64,000 nt of DNA. Source: Persephonella atlantica (lineage in GTDB: Bacteria; Aquificota; Aquificia; Aquificales; Hydrogenothermaceae). Made by a program: the position numbers and the translations under genes. Positions within the stretch are counted from its first letter, which is position 1; the number at the start of each line of letters is the position of its first letter. The DNA lies in the NCBI RefSeq assembly GCF_016617615.1, contig NZ_JAACYA010000002.1:1-64000 (forward strand), read 5' to 3'. The notes below the pieces were generated by a model. The model ran no database searches. It was not told the origin of the DNA and saw nothing but the letters and a program-made list of their open reading frames with translations. This document shows positions 52,601 through 61,442 of the stretch, piece by piece.

Positions 52601-52954
52601 ATGGAAAACTTAGAAAGTCTTGTTGAACAGCTTATTGAAAAGTTGAAAGAGGAAAAAGAATGTTTAATCTTTTCTATTAAAGATTCCAGTTACTGTGATA
52701 AACTTGTAGAAGTTGTTGAGGAAAAAAGAAAGCTTCTATCAAAAATATCCCGCTACAACAAAAAGGATTTTGAAGGACTGGAAGAGAAACTACAAGAGAT
52801 AAAGAGGCTGAGTGATATAAATCTCAATCTGGCCGTAAACAATGCTCAGTTTATTGATGAGCTTTTTGGTGCAATATTTGAAGAGCCCCAGAAGTATGAC
52901 CAGTCTGGAGCTGTAAAACAGAATCAAAAAGGTCTGTTTAACAAAAAGATTTAA
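52601..52954 (+). CDS. flgN: FlgN-like flagellar export chaperone
   Basis: A 117-aa helical protein with heptad-like pattern: LVEQLIEKLKEEKECL at the start, LVEVVEEKRKLLSKI in the middle and LSDINLNLAVNNAQFIDELF later. The paired E-x-x-L helices, a K-x-x-LL motif and the Asn-rich NxxN helix are the outline of FlgN, the chaperone for FlgK and FlgL. Similarity is weak; place next to the chemotaxis operon supports it. flgK/flgL do not follow: the gene is alone and ends 4 nt inside the convergent nhaD. No strong ribosome site. Confidence 0.55.
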   Translation: MENLESLVEQLIEKLKEEKECLIFSIKDSSYCDKLVEVVEEKRKLLSKISRYNKKDFEGLEEKLQEIKRLSDINLNLAVNNAQFIDELFGAIFEEPQKYDQSGAVKQNQKGLFNKKI

Positions 52955-54285
52955 ACTCCGAAAATTATGTATTTCAGCCACAGAAGACCTAAAGCAACAA
53001 TCACAGTAACTACAGTAACAGGTGTTCCCTGTTTTACAAAGTCAAAGAACTTTATAGGATAACCTTCTCTCTCTGCCAGGCCTGCTGCAACAACGTTTGC
53101 TGAAGCTCCTATGATTGTCAGATTACCTCCGAGACATGCTCCAAGAGCAAGTGCCCACCAGAGAGGTTCAACATTAAATGCAGCTGTTTTTCCAAGGTCT
53201 ATCAGAACATAAGACATTGCCATAGTAAATGGTATATTATCAACTATACCGGAAATAAATGCAGAAAGTCCTCCTAATATCAAAATACCTGAGATAGGGT
53301 CTGTTATCACTCCTGCAACCATATGGGCAGCATCTTCAAAAACTCCAGAATGCTCCAATCCTCCAATAACAACAAACAGTCCAAGGAAGAACATCAGTGT
53401 TGTCCACTCTACTCTTTCAAATATCTTTTCTGGATTTTCCCTTGACCAGAGCATCAGTACAGAAGCCATAAACAGTGCTATTGTCCCAGCTTCAAGATGA
53501 AGGACGTGGTGAAGGAAAAACAAAATAATTGTTATTCCAAAAACTATCAGCCCCTTTCTCATCAGTATTACATCATACTCTATTTTCTGACCTTCTATAA
53601 TCCTCTTCAGCTCTTCTGCATCCGTCATCTTAACTTCCAAGTGTCCCTGATATTTCATCATACCTATAAAAACGATAGTTCCTATTATATGGGTTATAAC
53701 AACAATAGGAGCAATATTAACAATAAAATCCATAAAGGTGAATCCACCAAGTGAACCTATAATGATGTTTGGAGGGTCTCCTATCAGTGTTGCTGTTCCC
53801 CCTATGTTTGATGCTAAAACTGTTGCAATAATATAAGGAACAGGCTTTAGTTTCAGTTTTGATGTTATAGAGATAAGTATAGGTATCATAAATAAAACAG
53901 TTGTCACGTTATCCAGAAATGCGGATAAAACAGCTGTAAGCATAGTAAAGGTCAGGATTATCTTAAAAGGGTCTCCTTTCGTAAATTTAAGGGCTACATA
54001 GGAAAGAATAGAAAAAAAACCACTTTCTATCAGAACAGAGACAATAACCATCATACCTATCAGGAGAAACATTGTGTTGTGGTCAATTGCTTCCCATGCA
54101 CCTTCAGGAGTAACAACACCTAAAAATATAGCAAGTGTTCCTCCAAGGAGTGCAGCAGGAACGCGGTGAAAAAATTTCTCAAGAATAATCATTGCGTAAG
54201 TTCCGACAAACAGCAGTATAGAAATCCAGTAAAGGTTTTCTTTACTACCTAACCCTATCATCCCTAGTAATGTTTGATGTTCCAC
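52951..54285 (-). CDS. nhaD: NhaD-type sodium/proton antiporter (ion transporter superfamily)
   Basis: A 444-aa inner-membrane protein with about 11-12 helices. FLDNVTTVLFMIPILIS, GGTATLIGDPPNIIIGSLGG and the later repeat SGIVDNIPFTMAMSYV ... GGNLTIIGASANVVAAG are signatures of the NhaD/ArsB group; NhaD is favoured by length and the GDPPN motif, though ArsB-like anion permeases share these. It would expel Na+ in exchange for H+. Start codon GTG with GGAGAG upstream, just after the uspA stop. The pair may be under a sigma-28-like promoter. Confidence 0.82.
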   Translation of the reverse strand: MEHQTLLGMIGLGSKENLYWISILLFVGTYAMIILEKFFHRVPAALLGGTLAIFLGVVTPEGAWEAIDHNTMFLLIGMMVIVSVLIESGFFSILSYVALKFTKGDPFKIILTFTMLTAVLSAFLDNVTTVLFMIPILISITSKLKLKPVPYIIATVLASNIGGTATLIGDPPNIIIGSLGGFTFMDFIVNIAPIVVITHIIGTIVFIGMMKYQGHLEVKMTDAEELKRIIEGQKIEYDVILMRKGLIVFGITIILFFLHHVLHLEAGTIALFMASVLMLWSRENPEKIFERVEWTTLMFFLGLFVVIGGLEHSGVFEDAAHMVAGVITDPISGILILGGLSAFISGIVDNIPFTMAMSYVLIDLGKTAAFNVEPLWWALALGACLGGNLTIIGASANVVAAGLAEREGYPIKFFDFVKQGTPVTVVTVIVALGLLWLKYIIFGV

Positions 54286-54287
54286 CC

Positions 54288-55070
54288 TTACTCTCCTTCT
54301 TTGTCTTTAAATATTCCAACAGAAGTTTCTGAGTTTTCTATGTAAGATTCTCTATCTTCAATATTTTCATTAATAAGTAGCAGGTCGTATTTTTTCTTTC
54401 TGGCGTAATAAGGGATTTCTTTTTTTGGGTCTCCTTTAAGAATTAAAAGCTCAACGTTTTCTCCTTTCAATGCTTTTGCTAACTTTGTCTTTACAGTTTC
54501 CACATGTTCCTCTAACAATCCGAGAAGTATCTGTTTTGCCTCTTCATCAGGGTGGGTTTTCTTTAGTCTATTTTCATAGAAAGACTCGTAAAAGGAAGTT
54601 ACAAAATCAAACCTTACCCCTAACTTTTTAACAAAAAGGTAGGCTGAACTGATGAAATACTCTGTGGCAGTTTCTTTATCTACATTAATAAGCACACTAT
54701 TTATGCTGTCTGCATCTTCTTGAAGAAGGATTATGTCTAAATTTTCAAAATCTTTTACAAGTTTTTCTGTTGAGGTTATCCTGAAAATGTGCTCCAGCGG
54801 TGAGATTTTTTCCTGAGTAACAACAAGAAGGTCAGGTTTTCCCGCTTTTATTTCCTCTTTTGCCTCTCCAAACTCTAACTGATTTTTTAACTCATAACTG
54901 ATATTCTCATCTTCTATCTGTTTTTTTGCTTTTTCTTTTTCTTTTTCAGTAATGTTAACAAACAGAAGCACTAACTTTTTATCTAATTTTTTGGCTATCT
55001 CTTTTACAACTTTAAGATTATTAAAATTTACCTTCTCTCTTTGTAAAAAAATTACAGTATTTACAGGCAT
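54288..55070 (-). CDS. Tandem universal stress (UspA-like) protein
   Basis: A 260-aa soluble protein with two UspA-like halves: residues ~1-120 (KVVKEIAKKLDKKLVLLFVNI) and ~125-260 (SINSVLINVDKETATEYFI ... VELLILKGDPKKEIPYYARKKKYDLLLINEN). The usual G-x2-G-x9-GS ATP motif is degenerate, so nucleotide binding is doubtful. It is co-transcribed with the antiporter gene 2 nt downstream. Usp proteins fused to or encoded with transporters often act as their regulators; this is inference. Confidence 0.7.
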   Translation of the reverse strand: MPVNTVIFLQREKVNFNNLKVVKEIAKKLDKKLVLLFVNITEKEKEKAKKQIEDENISYELKNQLEFGEAKEEIKAGKPDLLVVTQEKISPLEHIFRITSTEKLVKDFENLDIILLQEDADSINSVLINVDKETATEYFISSAYLFVKKLGVRFDFVTSFYESFYENRLKKTHPDEEAKQILLGLLEEHVETVKTKLAKALKGENVELLILKGDPKKEIPYYARKKKYDLLLINENIEDRESYIENSETSVGIFKDKEGE

Positions 55071-55077
55071 ATTAAAT

Positions 55078-55128
55078 CCCCTTCACTTCCATTTTTAATA
55101 ATTTTCGGAAAGTGAAGGGGAAAGTTTA
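55078..55128 (-). promoter_or_regulatory. Long stem-loop and sigma-28-like promoter before uspA-nhaD
   Basis: Seen directly: inverted repeat CCCCTTCACTTCC (55078-55090) and GGAAAGTGAAGGGG (55107-55120), 11-13 bp with one bulge, 16-nt loop. Overlapping it on the minus strand is TAAA (55125-55128), 15 nt, TCCGAAAA (55102-55109), the same form as the flgF and cheZ sites. A transcript from htpX would carry the full hairpin; one from the promoter would start inside the loop and lack the first arm. The stem is not followed by a T run, so it is not a classical terminator. Confidence 0.55.
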
Positions 55129-55135
55129 CACCAAA

Positions 55136-56005
55136 TTAAACCTGACCGTATTTTCTTGCAAGCTCATAAAGTCTTCTTATCCTCTCTTCTGTTGGAGGGT
55201 GAGTAGAGAACAAAGATGCAATAGCTGAGCCTCTGAGAGGGTTTACTATCATCATATGGGCTGTTCCGGGATTTACTTCCCTCTCTGCATATGGAGCAAG
55301 CTGCTGTGCTGACATCTCTAACTTTTCAAGAGCTTTTGCCAGAGAAAGGGGACATCTGCAAATCTCAGCTCCTGTTGCATCAGCTGCATACTCTCTTGAC
55401 CTTGATATTGCCATCTGGACAAGCATTGCAGCAATGGGAGCTAAGATAAACAGAAGGAATGTTCCTACAAGACCACCTATACCGCTATCTTCTTCATCAT
55501 TTCCACCAAACAGATTAGACCAGAAAGCCATCTCTGCAAGCATAGATATTGCACCGCCTATAGTTGCTGCAATTGAGGAAATCAGTATATCCCTATTTTT
55601 TATGTGTGCAATCTCGTGTGCCAGAACTCCTCTCAGCTCCTCTGGAGAAAGTATGTTTAAAATTCCTGAAGTTACAGCAACAACAGCATTTTGGGGATTT
55701 CTACCTGTTGCAAATGCGTTAGGTATATCTATAGGTGCAAGATAAACTTTTGGCTTTGGAATACCTGCATTTCTTGCAAGCTGCTCAACCATATCATGAA
55801 GCCACGGTGCTTCCTCATACGAAATCTCTCTTGCGTTGTACATCTTCAGTGCCATTTTATCAGAGAACCAGTAGGCAAAGAAGTTCATAGCCATAGCAAA
55901 CACAAAGGCTATAACCATTCCTGTCTGCCCACCTAATATCTTACCTACCACAAGGAACAGTCCTGTCAGCACTCCAAGCAACAGAACTGTTTTAATCGTA
56001 TGCAT
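55136..56005 (-). CDS. htpX: HtpX-type membrane zinc metalloprotease (M48)
   Basis: A 289-aa protease with two N-terminal membrane helices (about 6-20 and 29-46), the zinc site HEIAH (130-134) with SREYAADATGAEIC providing the third ligand, and two further hydrophobic segments (about 147-165, 183-200). It degrades misfolded membrane proteins. Length and motif spacing match HtpX. Strong ribosome site GGGAGGTAG. Divergent from the tmRNA gene, and so two quality-control genes share the region 56006-56137. Confidence 0.92.
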   Translation of the reverse strand: MHTIKTVLLLGVLTGLFLVVGKILGGQTGMVIAFVFAMAMNFFAYWFSDKMALKMYNAREISYEEAPWLHDMVEQLARNAGIPKPKVYLAPIDIPNAFATGRNPQNAVVAVTSGILNILSPEELRGVLAHEIAHIKNRDILISSIAATIGGAISMLAEMAFWSNLFGGNDEEDSGIGGLVGTFLLFILAPIAAMLVQMAISRSREYAADATGAEICRCPLSLAKALEKLEMSAQQLAPYAEREVNPGTAHMMIVNPLRGSAIASLFSTHPPTEERIRRLYELARKYGQV

Positions 56006-56090
56006 GCCGCTAACTACCTCCCTTTATTTTTGCTGATATATTAATGTGTAGTTGTGAAATTTCAGTGAACTAAATCATATTTGGTAAGAC

Positions 56091-56118
56091 TTGACATAAT
56101 CTATCTGTGTTATAAATT
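56091..56118 (+). promoter_or_regulatory. tmRNA promoter
   Basis: A perfect -35 box TTGACA (56091-56096) is followed by TAAATT (56113-56118) at 16 nt or TATAAA (56111-56116) at 14 nt. It stands ~20 nt before the mature 5' end, leaving a short leader for RNase P to remove. The same TTGACA/TAAATT pair is seen at the upstream rRNA promoter. Confidence 0.6.
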
Positions 56119-56137
56119 TATATAGCCAATTGAATAT

Positions 56138-56489
56138 GGGGGCGATACGGGTTCGACGGGAACGGTTACGCCGGGCCAGCAGGCCGGAGAAGGATACTCC
56201 GTAAAAAACCAAACAACAACAATTCCCGAACGCGAAATCGCTCTCGCTGCTTAATTAACGCAGCGACGTCCTCCCGAGCTTGCCCGTGGGCTTGGAAAGG
56301 GCGTAAGACACACGGGATAGGAAGATGCTGATCGCCCTGTAGGCATCTTCCGAAAACTTACAGGGCTGGCCTGCAGATACCCTGCCTGTGGGGTCGCTGC
56401 AGGTGAAAGGGCAAACACAGGCTGAGCCTGGAGAAAGCCCGAGCAACGGCCGTTCTCGGACGGGGGTTCGATTCCCCCCGCCTCCACCA
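56138..56489 (+). ncRNA. ssrA: tmRNA (transfer-messenger RNA)
   Basis: About 352 nt. The 5' end GGGGGCGATACGGGTTCGAC and the 3' end GGTTCGATTCCCCCCGCCTCCACCA (quoted here in part: TTCGATTCCCC then CCTCCACCA) form the tRNA-like domain with a 7-bp acceptor stem including one G-U pair; CCA is encoded. The tag frame ends ...GAA ATC GCT CTC GCT GCT TAA (stop at 56252-56254), so tagged proteins end in EIALAA. Aligned by eye with the remembered Aquifex tag APEAELALAA, the tag here would be IPEREIALAA with resume codon ATT at 56222. The RNA rescues stalled ribosomes together with SmpB (not in this window). Confidence 0.96.
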
Positions 56490-56757
56490 AAAGAAAAATC
56501 ATCAAAATAAAATCTCCAAAAGTAGATAACAAATCCTTCTTTAAAAACCTCATCTCAACTGTATGTGTTATATAATGCCGGCAAAAGACAAAAATATTAG
56601 AAAAATTTAGAAGTTTCACAATTTTAATACAAACCAGAATATTTTTTAGCAAAAAAGTTGTTAATGTGAACACACAAAATATAAGAACCATAACAATTAA
56701 CAAACTTGAATACTTCACAAAATCTGATAGATTTATAGTCAAAGAGAAAAAATAAAA
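56490..56757. other. A/T-rich gap between tmRNA and the small gene pair, with one candidate promoter
   Basis: This 268-nt stretch is very rich in A and T. No convincing coding frame is present on either strand. I see no obvious copy of the tmRNA 3' end that would mark an integration site. One plus-strand promoter candidate lies at 56658-56685: TTGTTA, 16 nt, TATAAG, 73 nt before the first small gene. No clear tmRNA terminator hairpin with a T run is seen. Confidence 0.5.
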
Positions 56758-57003
56758 ATGATAAAGTTAATTTTAGATAAAGAGGCTTTAGAATATGGAT
56801 CTAATGAAATATTAGCAAAAGTCCCTTGTTATGATTTATCGATATCTTCTAAAAGGGAATTAATAGAGCTTGAATGTGATATTGAAGATTTAGACAAAAT
56901 AGATACTCAGCTTTTTTTAGGAAAATACGAATTAGAAGGACAAATTTATGAGTTTACGGACACAGTTAAGTTTATAAAAAACCTTCTTAAAAAGAATAAC
57001 TAA
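56758..57003 (+). CDS. Small acidic protein of unknown function
   Basis: An 81-aa protein, acidic overall, with predicted mixed strands and helices: MIKLILDKEALEYGS, LECDIEDLDKIDTQLFLGKYEL, and a C-terminal basic helix (TVKFIKNLLKKNN). I do not recognise a family. It is followed without a gap by a second small gene (TAA then ATG), so the two should form an operon. The location just behind tmRNA, a common integration site, and the higher A+T content than the neighbours raise the possibility of acquired DNA. The ribosome site is weak (AAAGAGAAA). Confidence 0.6.
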   Translation: MIKLILDKEALEYGSNEILAKVPCYDLSISSKRELIELECDIEDLDKIDTQLFLGKYELEGQIYEFTDTVKFIKNLLKKNN

Positions 57004-57279
57004 ATGAAAGTCAAAGAGTTAAAGAAACTTTTGAAAAATTATGGAGTAGAATTAAAGTATTTTGACATAGAAGAAGGGGAAGAAGCTAATTTAATGTTTT
57101 TATACAGGAAAGAACTGGAAGAAAACAAACATCTTTTATCTTCTGAAGATTTAGACCTTTTACATCAGTATGACTTTAAGGCTGTAGAACTTTACGAAAA
57201 GTATAAAAACTATGACACGGAAGCTGTAGAATGGCTTAAAGACACAGTTAAAATAGCAAAAGCAAATCTACAAAAATAA
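57004..57279 (+). CDS. Small helical acidic protein of unknown function
   Basis: A 91-aa protein that is mainly helical: VKELKKLLKNYGVELKYFDI, YRKELEENKHLLSSEDLDLLHQYD, and KAVELYEKYKNYDTEAVEWLKDTVKIAKANL. No recognised domain. It starts directly after the stop of the 81-aa gene. Two small adjoining genes of this size could be a toxin-antitoxin pair, but neither carries a known toxin or DNA-binding motif, so that remains only a thought. Confidence 0.6.
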   Translation: MKVKELKKLLKNYGVELKYFDIEEGEEANLMFLYRKELEENKHLLSSEDLDLLHQYDFKAVELYEKYKNYDTEAVEWLKDTVKIAKANLQK

Positions 57280-57298
57280 GTTAAATAGATAGATAAGT

Positions 57299-57565
57299 TT
57301 AATAAGCTCTTTTTTTAGCCTTCCTTTCTCTGCAGTAATCCCTGATTGTGAGTATTGTCGGAGCTGCAATGAATGTAAAAATCATGCTGGCAATAAACCC
57401 AGGAGTTTCTTTCTCCTCTTTCATGGCAACCGCAATAAGAAAGAGAATAAGCACAATGGCACCTACTGTATTAATTACAAATTTAACGGCCTTCCTTCCC
57501 CCTATAAAGTAAGCGATACCTAATATCAGGAAGATTACAGTAAGTATCTCCATACAGATAATCAT
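57299..57565 (-). CDS. Small membrane protein of unknown function
   Basis: A 84- to 88-aa protein with three hydrophobic stretches (about 6-20, 30-47, 58-75) and a basic C-terminus (RDYCRERKAKKRAY), which by the positive-inside rule should face the cytosol. No family recognised. It lies 27 nt after lpxD on the same strand and may be co-transcribed. Two ATG codons (57565 and 57553) are possible; neither has a good ribosome site, so the start is uncertain. Confidence 0.5.
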   Translation of the reverse strand: MIICMEILTVIFLILGIAYFIGGRKAVKFVINTVGAIVLILFLIAVAMKEEKETPGFIASMIFTFIAAPTILTIRDYCRERKAKKRAY

Positions 57566-57592
57566 AAAGGGATTTTGTAATCTGTCAATAAA

Positions 57593-58570
57593 TCACTTTA
57601 GCTTTTTGATAATCTCTGGGAGTTTATAAAGATAAAACATCACTTTTTTCCATTTTGACCATTCTATTGCCTGAAGACCAGAACCGTAAACCTTCCCAGC
57701 TTCAAGATTTTTACCAACTCCTGACTTTGCAGTAACGATAACATTATCACCAATTGTTATGTGGTCAGCTACTCCTACCTGTCCTGCTAAAATAACGTTT
57801 TTACCAATCTTACAGCTTCCTGCTATTCCTACCTGTGAAACAATAATACTGTTTTCTCCTATCTCACAGTTATGGGCTATCATTACCAGATTGTCTATTT
57901 TTGTTCCTTTTTTGATGACTGTTTCATCTACCATAGCTCTGTCTATTGTTGTGTTTGCTCCTATTTCTACGTCATCTTCAATTATCACTTTCCCTACATG
58001 TTTTATCTTTTTGTGTTTTCCATTTTCCTGATAGTAACCAAAGCCGTCTGCTCCTATAACGCAGCCAGAATGGATAATAACATTTTTGCCTATAACTGCA
58101 TCCCTGTATATAACAACATTTGGATATATAACTGTATTGTCTTTAATTACCGTATTTTTTCCAATGTAGCAGTTTGGGTATATTTTGACAGAGCTTCCTA
58201 TTTTTACTCCTTCTTCTATTACTGTGAACTCTCCTATGTAAACATTCTCTCCAATTTCCACATTTTCTGATATTGATGCTTTCTTGGATATACCTGCTTT
58301 TTCTTCTTCAGGATAAAAGATATCAATTAGCCTGTAAAATGATGTCTGGGGGTTATCAACTATTATCTGGGGAATCTCTAAATCAAGTTTTTCCTTAGTT
58401 AAAACCGCAGAGGCATTTATCTGCAGGTCTTTAAGATACTTTTTGTCTGCTACAAATGTTATTTCTCCTTTTTTCGCTTTGTTTATACTTTTTAAACCCC
58501 TTATCTCAATGTCTTCTCTCAGGTTTACAAGCTGTCCATTTAACAGCTGTGCTATCTGTGATAGTTTCAT
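57593..58570 (-). CDS. lpxD: UDP-3-O-acyl-glucosamine N-acyltransferase LpxD
   Basis: A 325-aa acyltransferase of lipid A synthesis. The N-terminal uridine-binding domain (to ~100, with [14 protein letters not shown]) is followed by many left-handed parallel beta-helix hexapeptide repeats (for example [22 protein letters not shown]) and [15 protein letters not shown], which holds the catalytic histidine. It adds the second acyl chain to UDP-glucosamine. Overlaps the skp gene end by 4 nt. The bamA-skp-lpxD order is widespread in diderms and shows that this organism makes lipopolysaccharide. Confidence 0.94.
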   Translation of the reverse strand: MKLSQIAQLLNGQLVNLREDIEIRGLKSINKAKKGEITFVADKKYLKDLQINASAVLTKEKLDLEIPQIIVDNPQTSFYRLIDIFYPEEEKAGISKKASISENVEIGENVYIGEFTVIEEGVKIGSSVKIYPNCYIGKNTVIKDNTVIYPNVVIYRDAVIGKNVIIHSGCVIGADGFGYYQENGKHKKIKHVGKVIIEDDVEIGANTTIDRAMVDETVIKKGTKIDNLVMIAHNCEIGENSIIVSQVGIAGSCKIGKNVILAGQVGVADHITIGDNVIVTAKSGVGKNLEAGKVYGSGLQAIEWSKWKKVMFYLYKLPEIIKKLK

Positions 58571-59073
58571 TTTTGTTCCCTGTCATACATCTTTAGAATT
58601 TCATCTGTTATATCGATGGCCTTATCGTAATAAACAACGCCTCCTATTGCTCCACCTATAAAAACCATATCTATGTTGTGCTTTTTTGCATACTCTTCTG
58701 TAATCCTTTTTATATCTAATATCAGCTCTCTTTCTGCTTTAGCTTTCATTTGTGAAAGCTCTTTTTCTGCTTCTTGCTGTATTTTAGCACCTTCCTCTTT
58801 TAGTTTTGTCAGTTCTTCTTTTTTCTTTTTTTTAGCTTCTTCACTGAGAACAGGACTTTCTAACTGTTTTTCTATCTGTGAAATCTGCTTATCAATGTTA
58901 TCTAATTTGCTTTGATAGTATTTTACCTTTTCCTGTATCTCTGACTTTAGTTTTTTTCCTTTTTTTGAGGTATTCATTATTTTCTGGACATCAACATAAG
59001 CTATATTTTCGGCTACTGCAAAACTCACCAGACCTATCAGTAAAACAAAAAACAGCATTACCTTTTTCATCAT
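58567..59073 (-). CDS. skp: Periplasmic chaperone Skp/OmpH
   Basis: A 168-aa protein with a signal peptide (cleaved after about SFAVA, residue 21), then [24 protein letters not shown], a long coiled coil of Lys/Glu/Gln-rich helices (about 45-130), and the C-terminal [22 protein letters not shown] strand. This is the standard OmpH/Skp plan; the trimer holds unfolded outer-membrane proteins for the BAM complex. Between bamA and lpxD, the usual place. Confidence 0.9.
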   Translation of the reverse strand: MMKKVMLFFVLLIGLVSFAVAENIAYVDVQKIMNTSKKGKKLKSEIQEKVKYYQSKLDNIDKQISQIEKQLESPVLSEEAKKKKKEELTKLKEEGAKIQQEAEKELSQMKAKAERELILDIKRITEEYAKKHNIDMVFIGGAIGGVVYYDKAIDITDEILKMYDREQK

Positions 59074-59082
59074 TTCCTCCGT

Positions 59083-61437
59083 TTAGAAAAATGTTCCAAG
59101 TACAAATCCTATCCTTGAACTTCCAACTCCAGAAGGTGGATTTAACACTTTCCCATAGTATATATCAATAGGAGCCATTGGTGTAACTATCTTAAGACCT
59201 ACTCCAACAGAGTAAAACATGTTTTTAAAGGGATTTCCACTATTGAAACCTTTACCCATATCGGTAAATATGTATCCCCATAAAAATCTCTCTGCTATAG
59301 GATGGGATGCCTGAAGGTTAAATACTATCTGCTGTTTTGCCCCTATAGGGTCAAGGTTTTTGTCGTATGGCCCTGCCATACCGTAATCAAATCCTCTTAT
59401 GGAAAAGTCTCCACCTACGAAGAAATACTCATCTAACGGTATTTTGTCATTCATTTTTTCTACTATACCGTATCTGCCTTTAAAAGATAAAACCCAGTCT
59501 GTGTAGAACAGTTTATCTGGGATAAATTTAGAATAACTGAAACTTGTTTTATAAAAACCTCTCGTTCCGTAACCGACCTTAAATGTAATACTGAAATTAC
59601 TACCCCTTGTTGGAAGGATAGGATTGTCAACGTCAGACCTTGTAAAGTTCAAAAATGTTGATACAAGGCTGTAAGAACCTGCCTGGTCTTTTATCCTCTG
59701 GGGAGCATCTACTGTTATATCTTTATACTTTCCCTTTTCTATTGTTATTCCTGTTCCTGCTCTCCAGTACTCTGATATTTCCCACGACAGTGTTGGAGAA
59801 AATCCCTGTTTTACAGAAACAAATGTTGTGTAATCAACATATCTGTCGTAAAGACTGAATCCAAGATTAACCGGTTTATAAAATGCCCATCTGTGAAGAT
59901 ATGAAATCTCGTTGTTTCTGTAAGTTGAACCTACTGTGAATGATATGCTGGCTGTATCTCCTGTTCCCATAAAGTTTCCTTTTCTGAGAGAAAGGAAGAA
60001 GGAAAGTCCTGTAAGCTGGCTGTACCCAGCGCCTACAGATATCTGACCTGTAAATCTTTCCTGAACCTTTACGTCAACATCTATTTTGTTTTCTTCTTTT
60101 ACGTGGGGGTCAAACCCTACCATATCGTAATAACCAAGACCGTAAAGTCGTGATTGAGACCTGAATAAATCCTGTCTTCTAAAAAGGTCTCCTGGAGCAA
60201 ATCTCAGCTCTCTTCTTATAACGTAATCCCTTGATTCGTAGTTTCCTGAAATATCTATTTTGTCAACATAAAATACTTCTCCTGGTTGAATATCATAAAC
60301 AATCTTAACGGTTTTTTCTTTTTTATCTATTACCTTATCCACATACACCATTGCAAATATAAATCCAAGGTCTGTGTATCTGTCTAAAATCTCCTTTTTT
60401 AACCTTTCTACAATCTCTCCATTGTAGAAACTTCCGGATTTCAGGTCTTTTTTGAACCTTCTAAGGAGCTCTTCATCTGTGTAGTATTTATTATTTTTAA
60501 ACTCCAGCCCGGAGATTTTATAACGGGCTCCCTCTTTTATCTTAATTGTTATGTAATATTCTTCTCCTTTTTTCAGTTCTATCTGAGGTTTTTCAACCTG
60601 AACATCAAAAAATCCCTTTTTAATGTATAACTCTCTAATCTTTTCAACATCTTCAAAGAGCTGCTCTTTTCTCAATCTTGGATGAAATCTCAGCTTCCAG
60701 ATTGACCTTTCCTTTGTTTCCATAACATCCTTAATTTCACCTTCATCTAACTGTTTATTACCAACTATCTTTATCTCTTCTACATATGCTCTTTTCCCTT
60801 CTTCTATCTTGAAAACAAGAGTATTCCCTTTGAAATAATACGAAACCTTTGTGTTATAAAAACCTTCCTTCTCATATTTATCTTTTATAGCTTTGACCAT
60901 TTTATTTATCTCATCTACAGAAAGTACTCTACCAAGACCTTTTCTTATTGATGCAAGTTTTTCTGACAGTTCAGGTCCAATTGTTGAAAAAGGTAAAGCC
61001 ATTCCTGATTCCATTCTCTCTTTTGTCTGAATACCTAAAACCTGTAAGAGATCTTCGTCAGAAACTTCCTCATTTCCTTCAAACTCTATTTTCTGAACAA
61101 CAGGTAGCTCTTTAAACACAAAAATCAGGTCAATCCCATTTTCTGTATATCTTGTATATGCTTCAACATCGCGAAAATAACCTAACTTGTACAGGTCTCT
61201 CAGTATGTTAACGATGTTATCTCTGACAACAATAGAACCTTTACCAATGTTTATTACAGGATATATAAGTTGAGGAGATACATATTTTAAACCCTTGATC
61301 TCTATTTTTCTCAGTCTGTATATCTTTTTTATCTCTTCTGATATCTTCCCTGCTTTTATCTGGGGGGGTTCCTGTGAATGGGAAGGTAAAGAAAACAAAA
61401 GAATGAATAGAAATAACAGGGGCATAAAGCCCCTCAT
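59083..61437 (-). CDS. bamA: Outer-membrane protein assembly factor BamA
   Basis: About 784 aa. A signal peptide (FLFILLFSLPSHS) is followed by several POTRA domains (for example IRKIEIKGLKYVSPQLIYPV-like, QKIEFEGNEEVSDEDLLQVLG, VEEIKIVGNKQLDEGEI, VDKIDISGNYESRDYVIRREL) and a 16-strand beta-barrel that ends in phenylalanine (GFVLGTFF), as required for membrane insertion. FIRGFDYGMAGPYD-like SIRGFDYGMAG is the conserved loop 6 VRGF/IRGF motif. Start: ATG 61437 overlaps no upstream ribosome site; ATG 61425, four codons in, has GAGGGG just before it and may be the real start. It lies 5 nt after clpC. Confidence 0.92.
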   Translation of the reverse strand: MRGFMPLLFLFILLFSLPSHSQEPPQIKAGKISEEIKKIYRLRKIEIKGLKYVSPQLIYPVINIGKGSIVVRDNIVNILRDLYKLGYFRDVEAYTRYTENGIDLIFVFKELPVVQKIEFEGNEEVSDEDLLQVLGIQTKERMESGMALPFSTIGPELSEKLASIRKGLGRVLSVDEINKMVKAIKDKYEKEGFYNTKVSYYFKGNTLVFKIEEGKRAYVEEIKIVGNKQLDEGEIKDVMETKERSIWKLRFHPRLRKEQLFEDVEKIRELYIKKGFFDVQVEKPQIELKKGEEYYITIKIKEGARYKISGLEFKNNKYYTDEELLRRFKKDLKSGSFYNGEIVERLKKEILDRYTDLGFIFAMVYVDKVIDKKEKTVKIVYDIQPGEVFYVDKIDISGNYESRDYVIRRELRFAPGDLFRRQDLFRSQSRLYGLGYYDMVGFDPHVKEENKIDVDVKVQERFTGQISVGAGYSQLTGLSFFLSLRKGNFMGTGDTASISFTVGSTYRNNEISYLHRWAFYKPVNLGFSLYDRYVDYTTFVSVKQGFSPTLSWEISEYWRAGTGITIEKGKYKDITVDAPQRIKDQAGSYSLVSTFLNFTRSDVDNPILPTRGSNFSITFKVGYGTRGFYKTSFSYSKFIPDKLFYTDWVLSFKGRYGIVEKMNDKIPLDEYFFVGGDFSIRGFDYGMAGPYDKNLDPIGAKQQIVFNLQASHPIAERFLWGYIFTDMGKGFNSGNPFKNMFYSVGVGLKIVTPMAPIDIYYGKVLNPPSGVGSSRIGFVLGTFF

Positions 61438-61442
61438 TAGAT

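Noticed and set aside
55078-55120. Intrinsic terminator for htpX
   Set aside because: The stem is long, but it is followed by ATTTAATATG and not by a T run on the minus strand, and it overlaps a promoter-like site.
56251-56742. A 163-codon minus-strand frame over the tmRNA, ending in GIEPPSE-like sequence
   Set aside because: It is the antisense of the tmRNA and its A/T-rich flank; such frames are a well-known false protein call over tRNA-like ends.
56138-56757. Integrated element at the tmRNA 3' end
   Set aside because: No integrase gene and no repeat of the tmRNA 3' end could be seen downstream; only composition and position hint at it.
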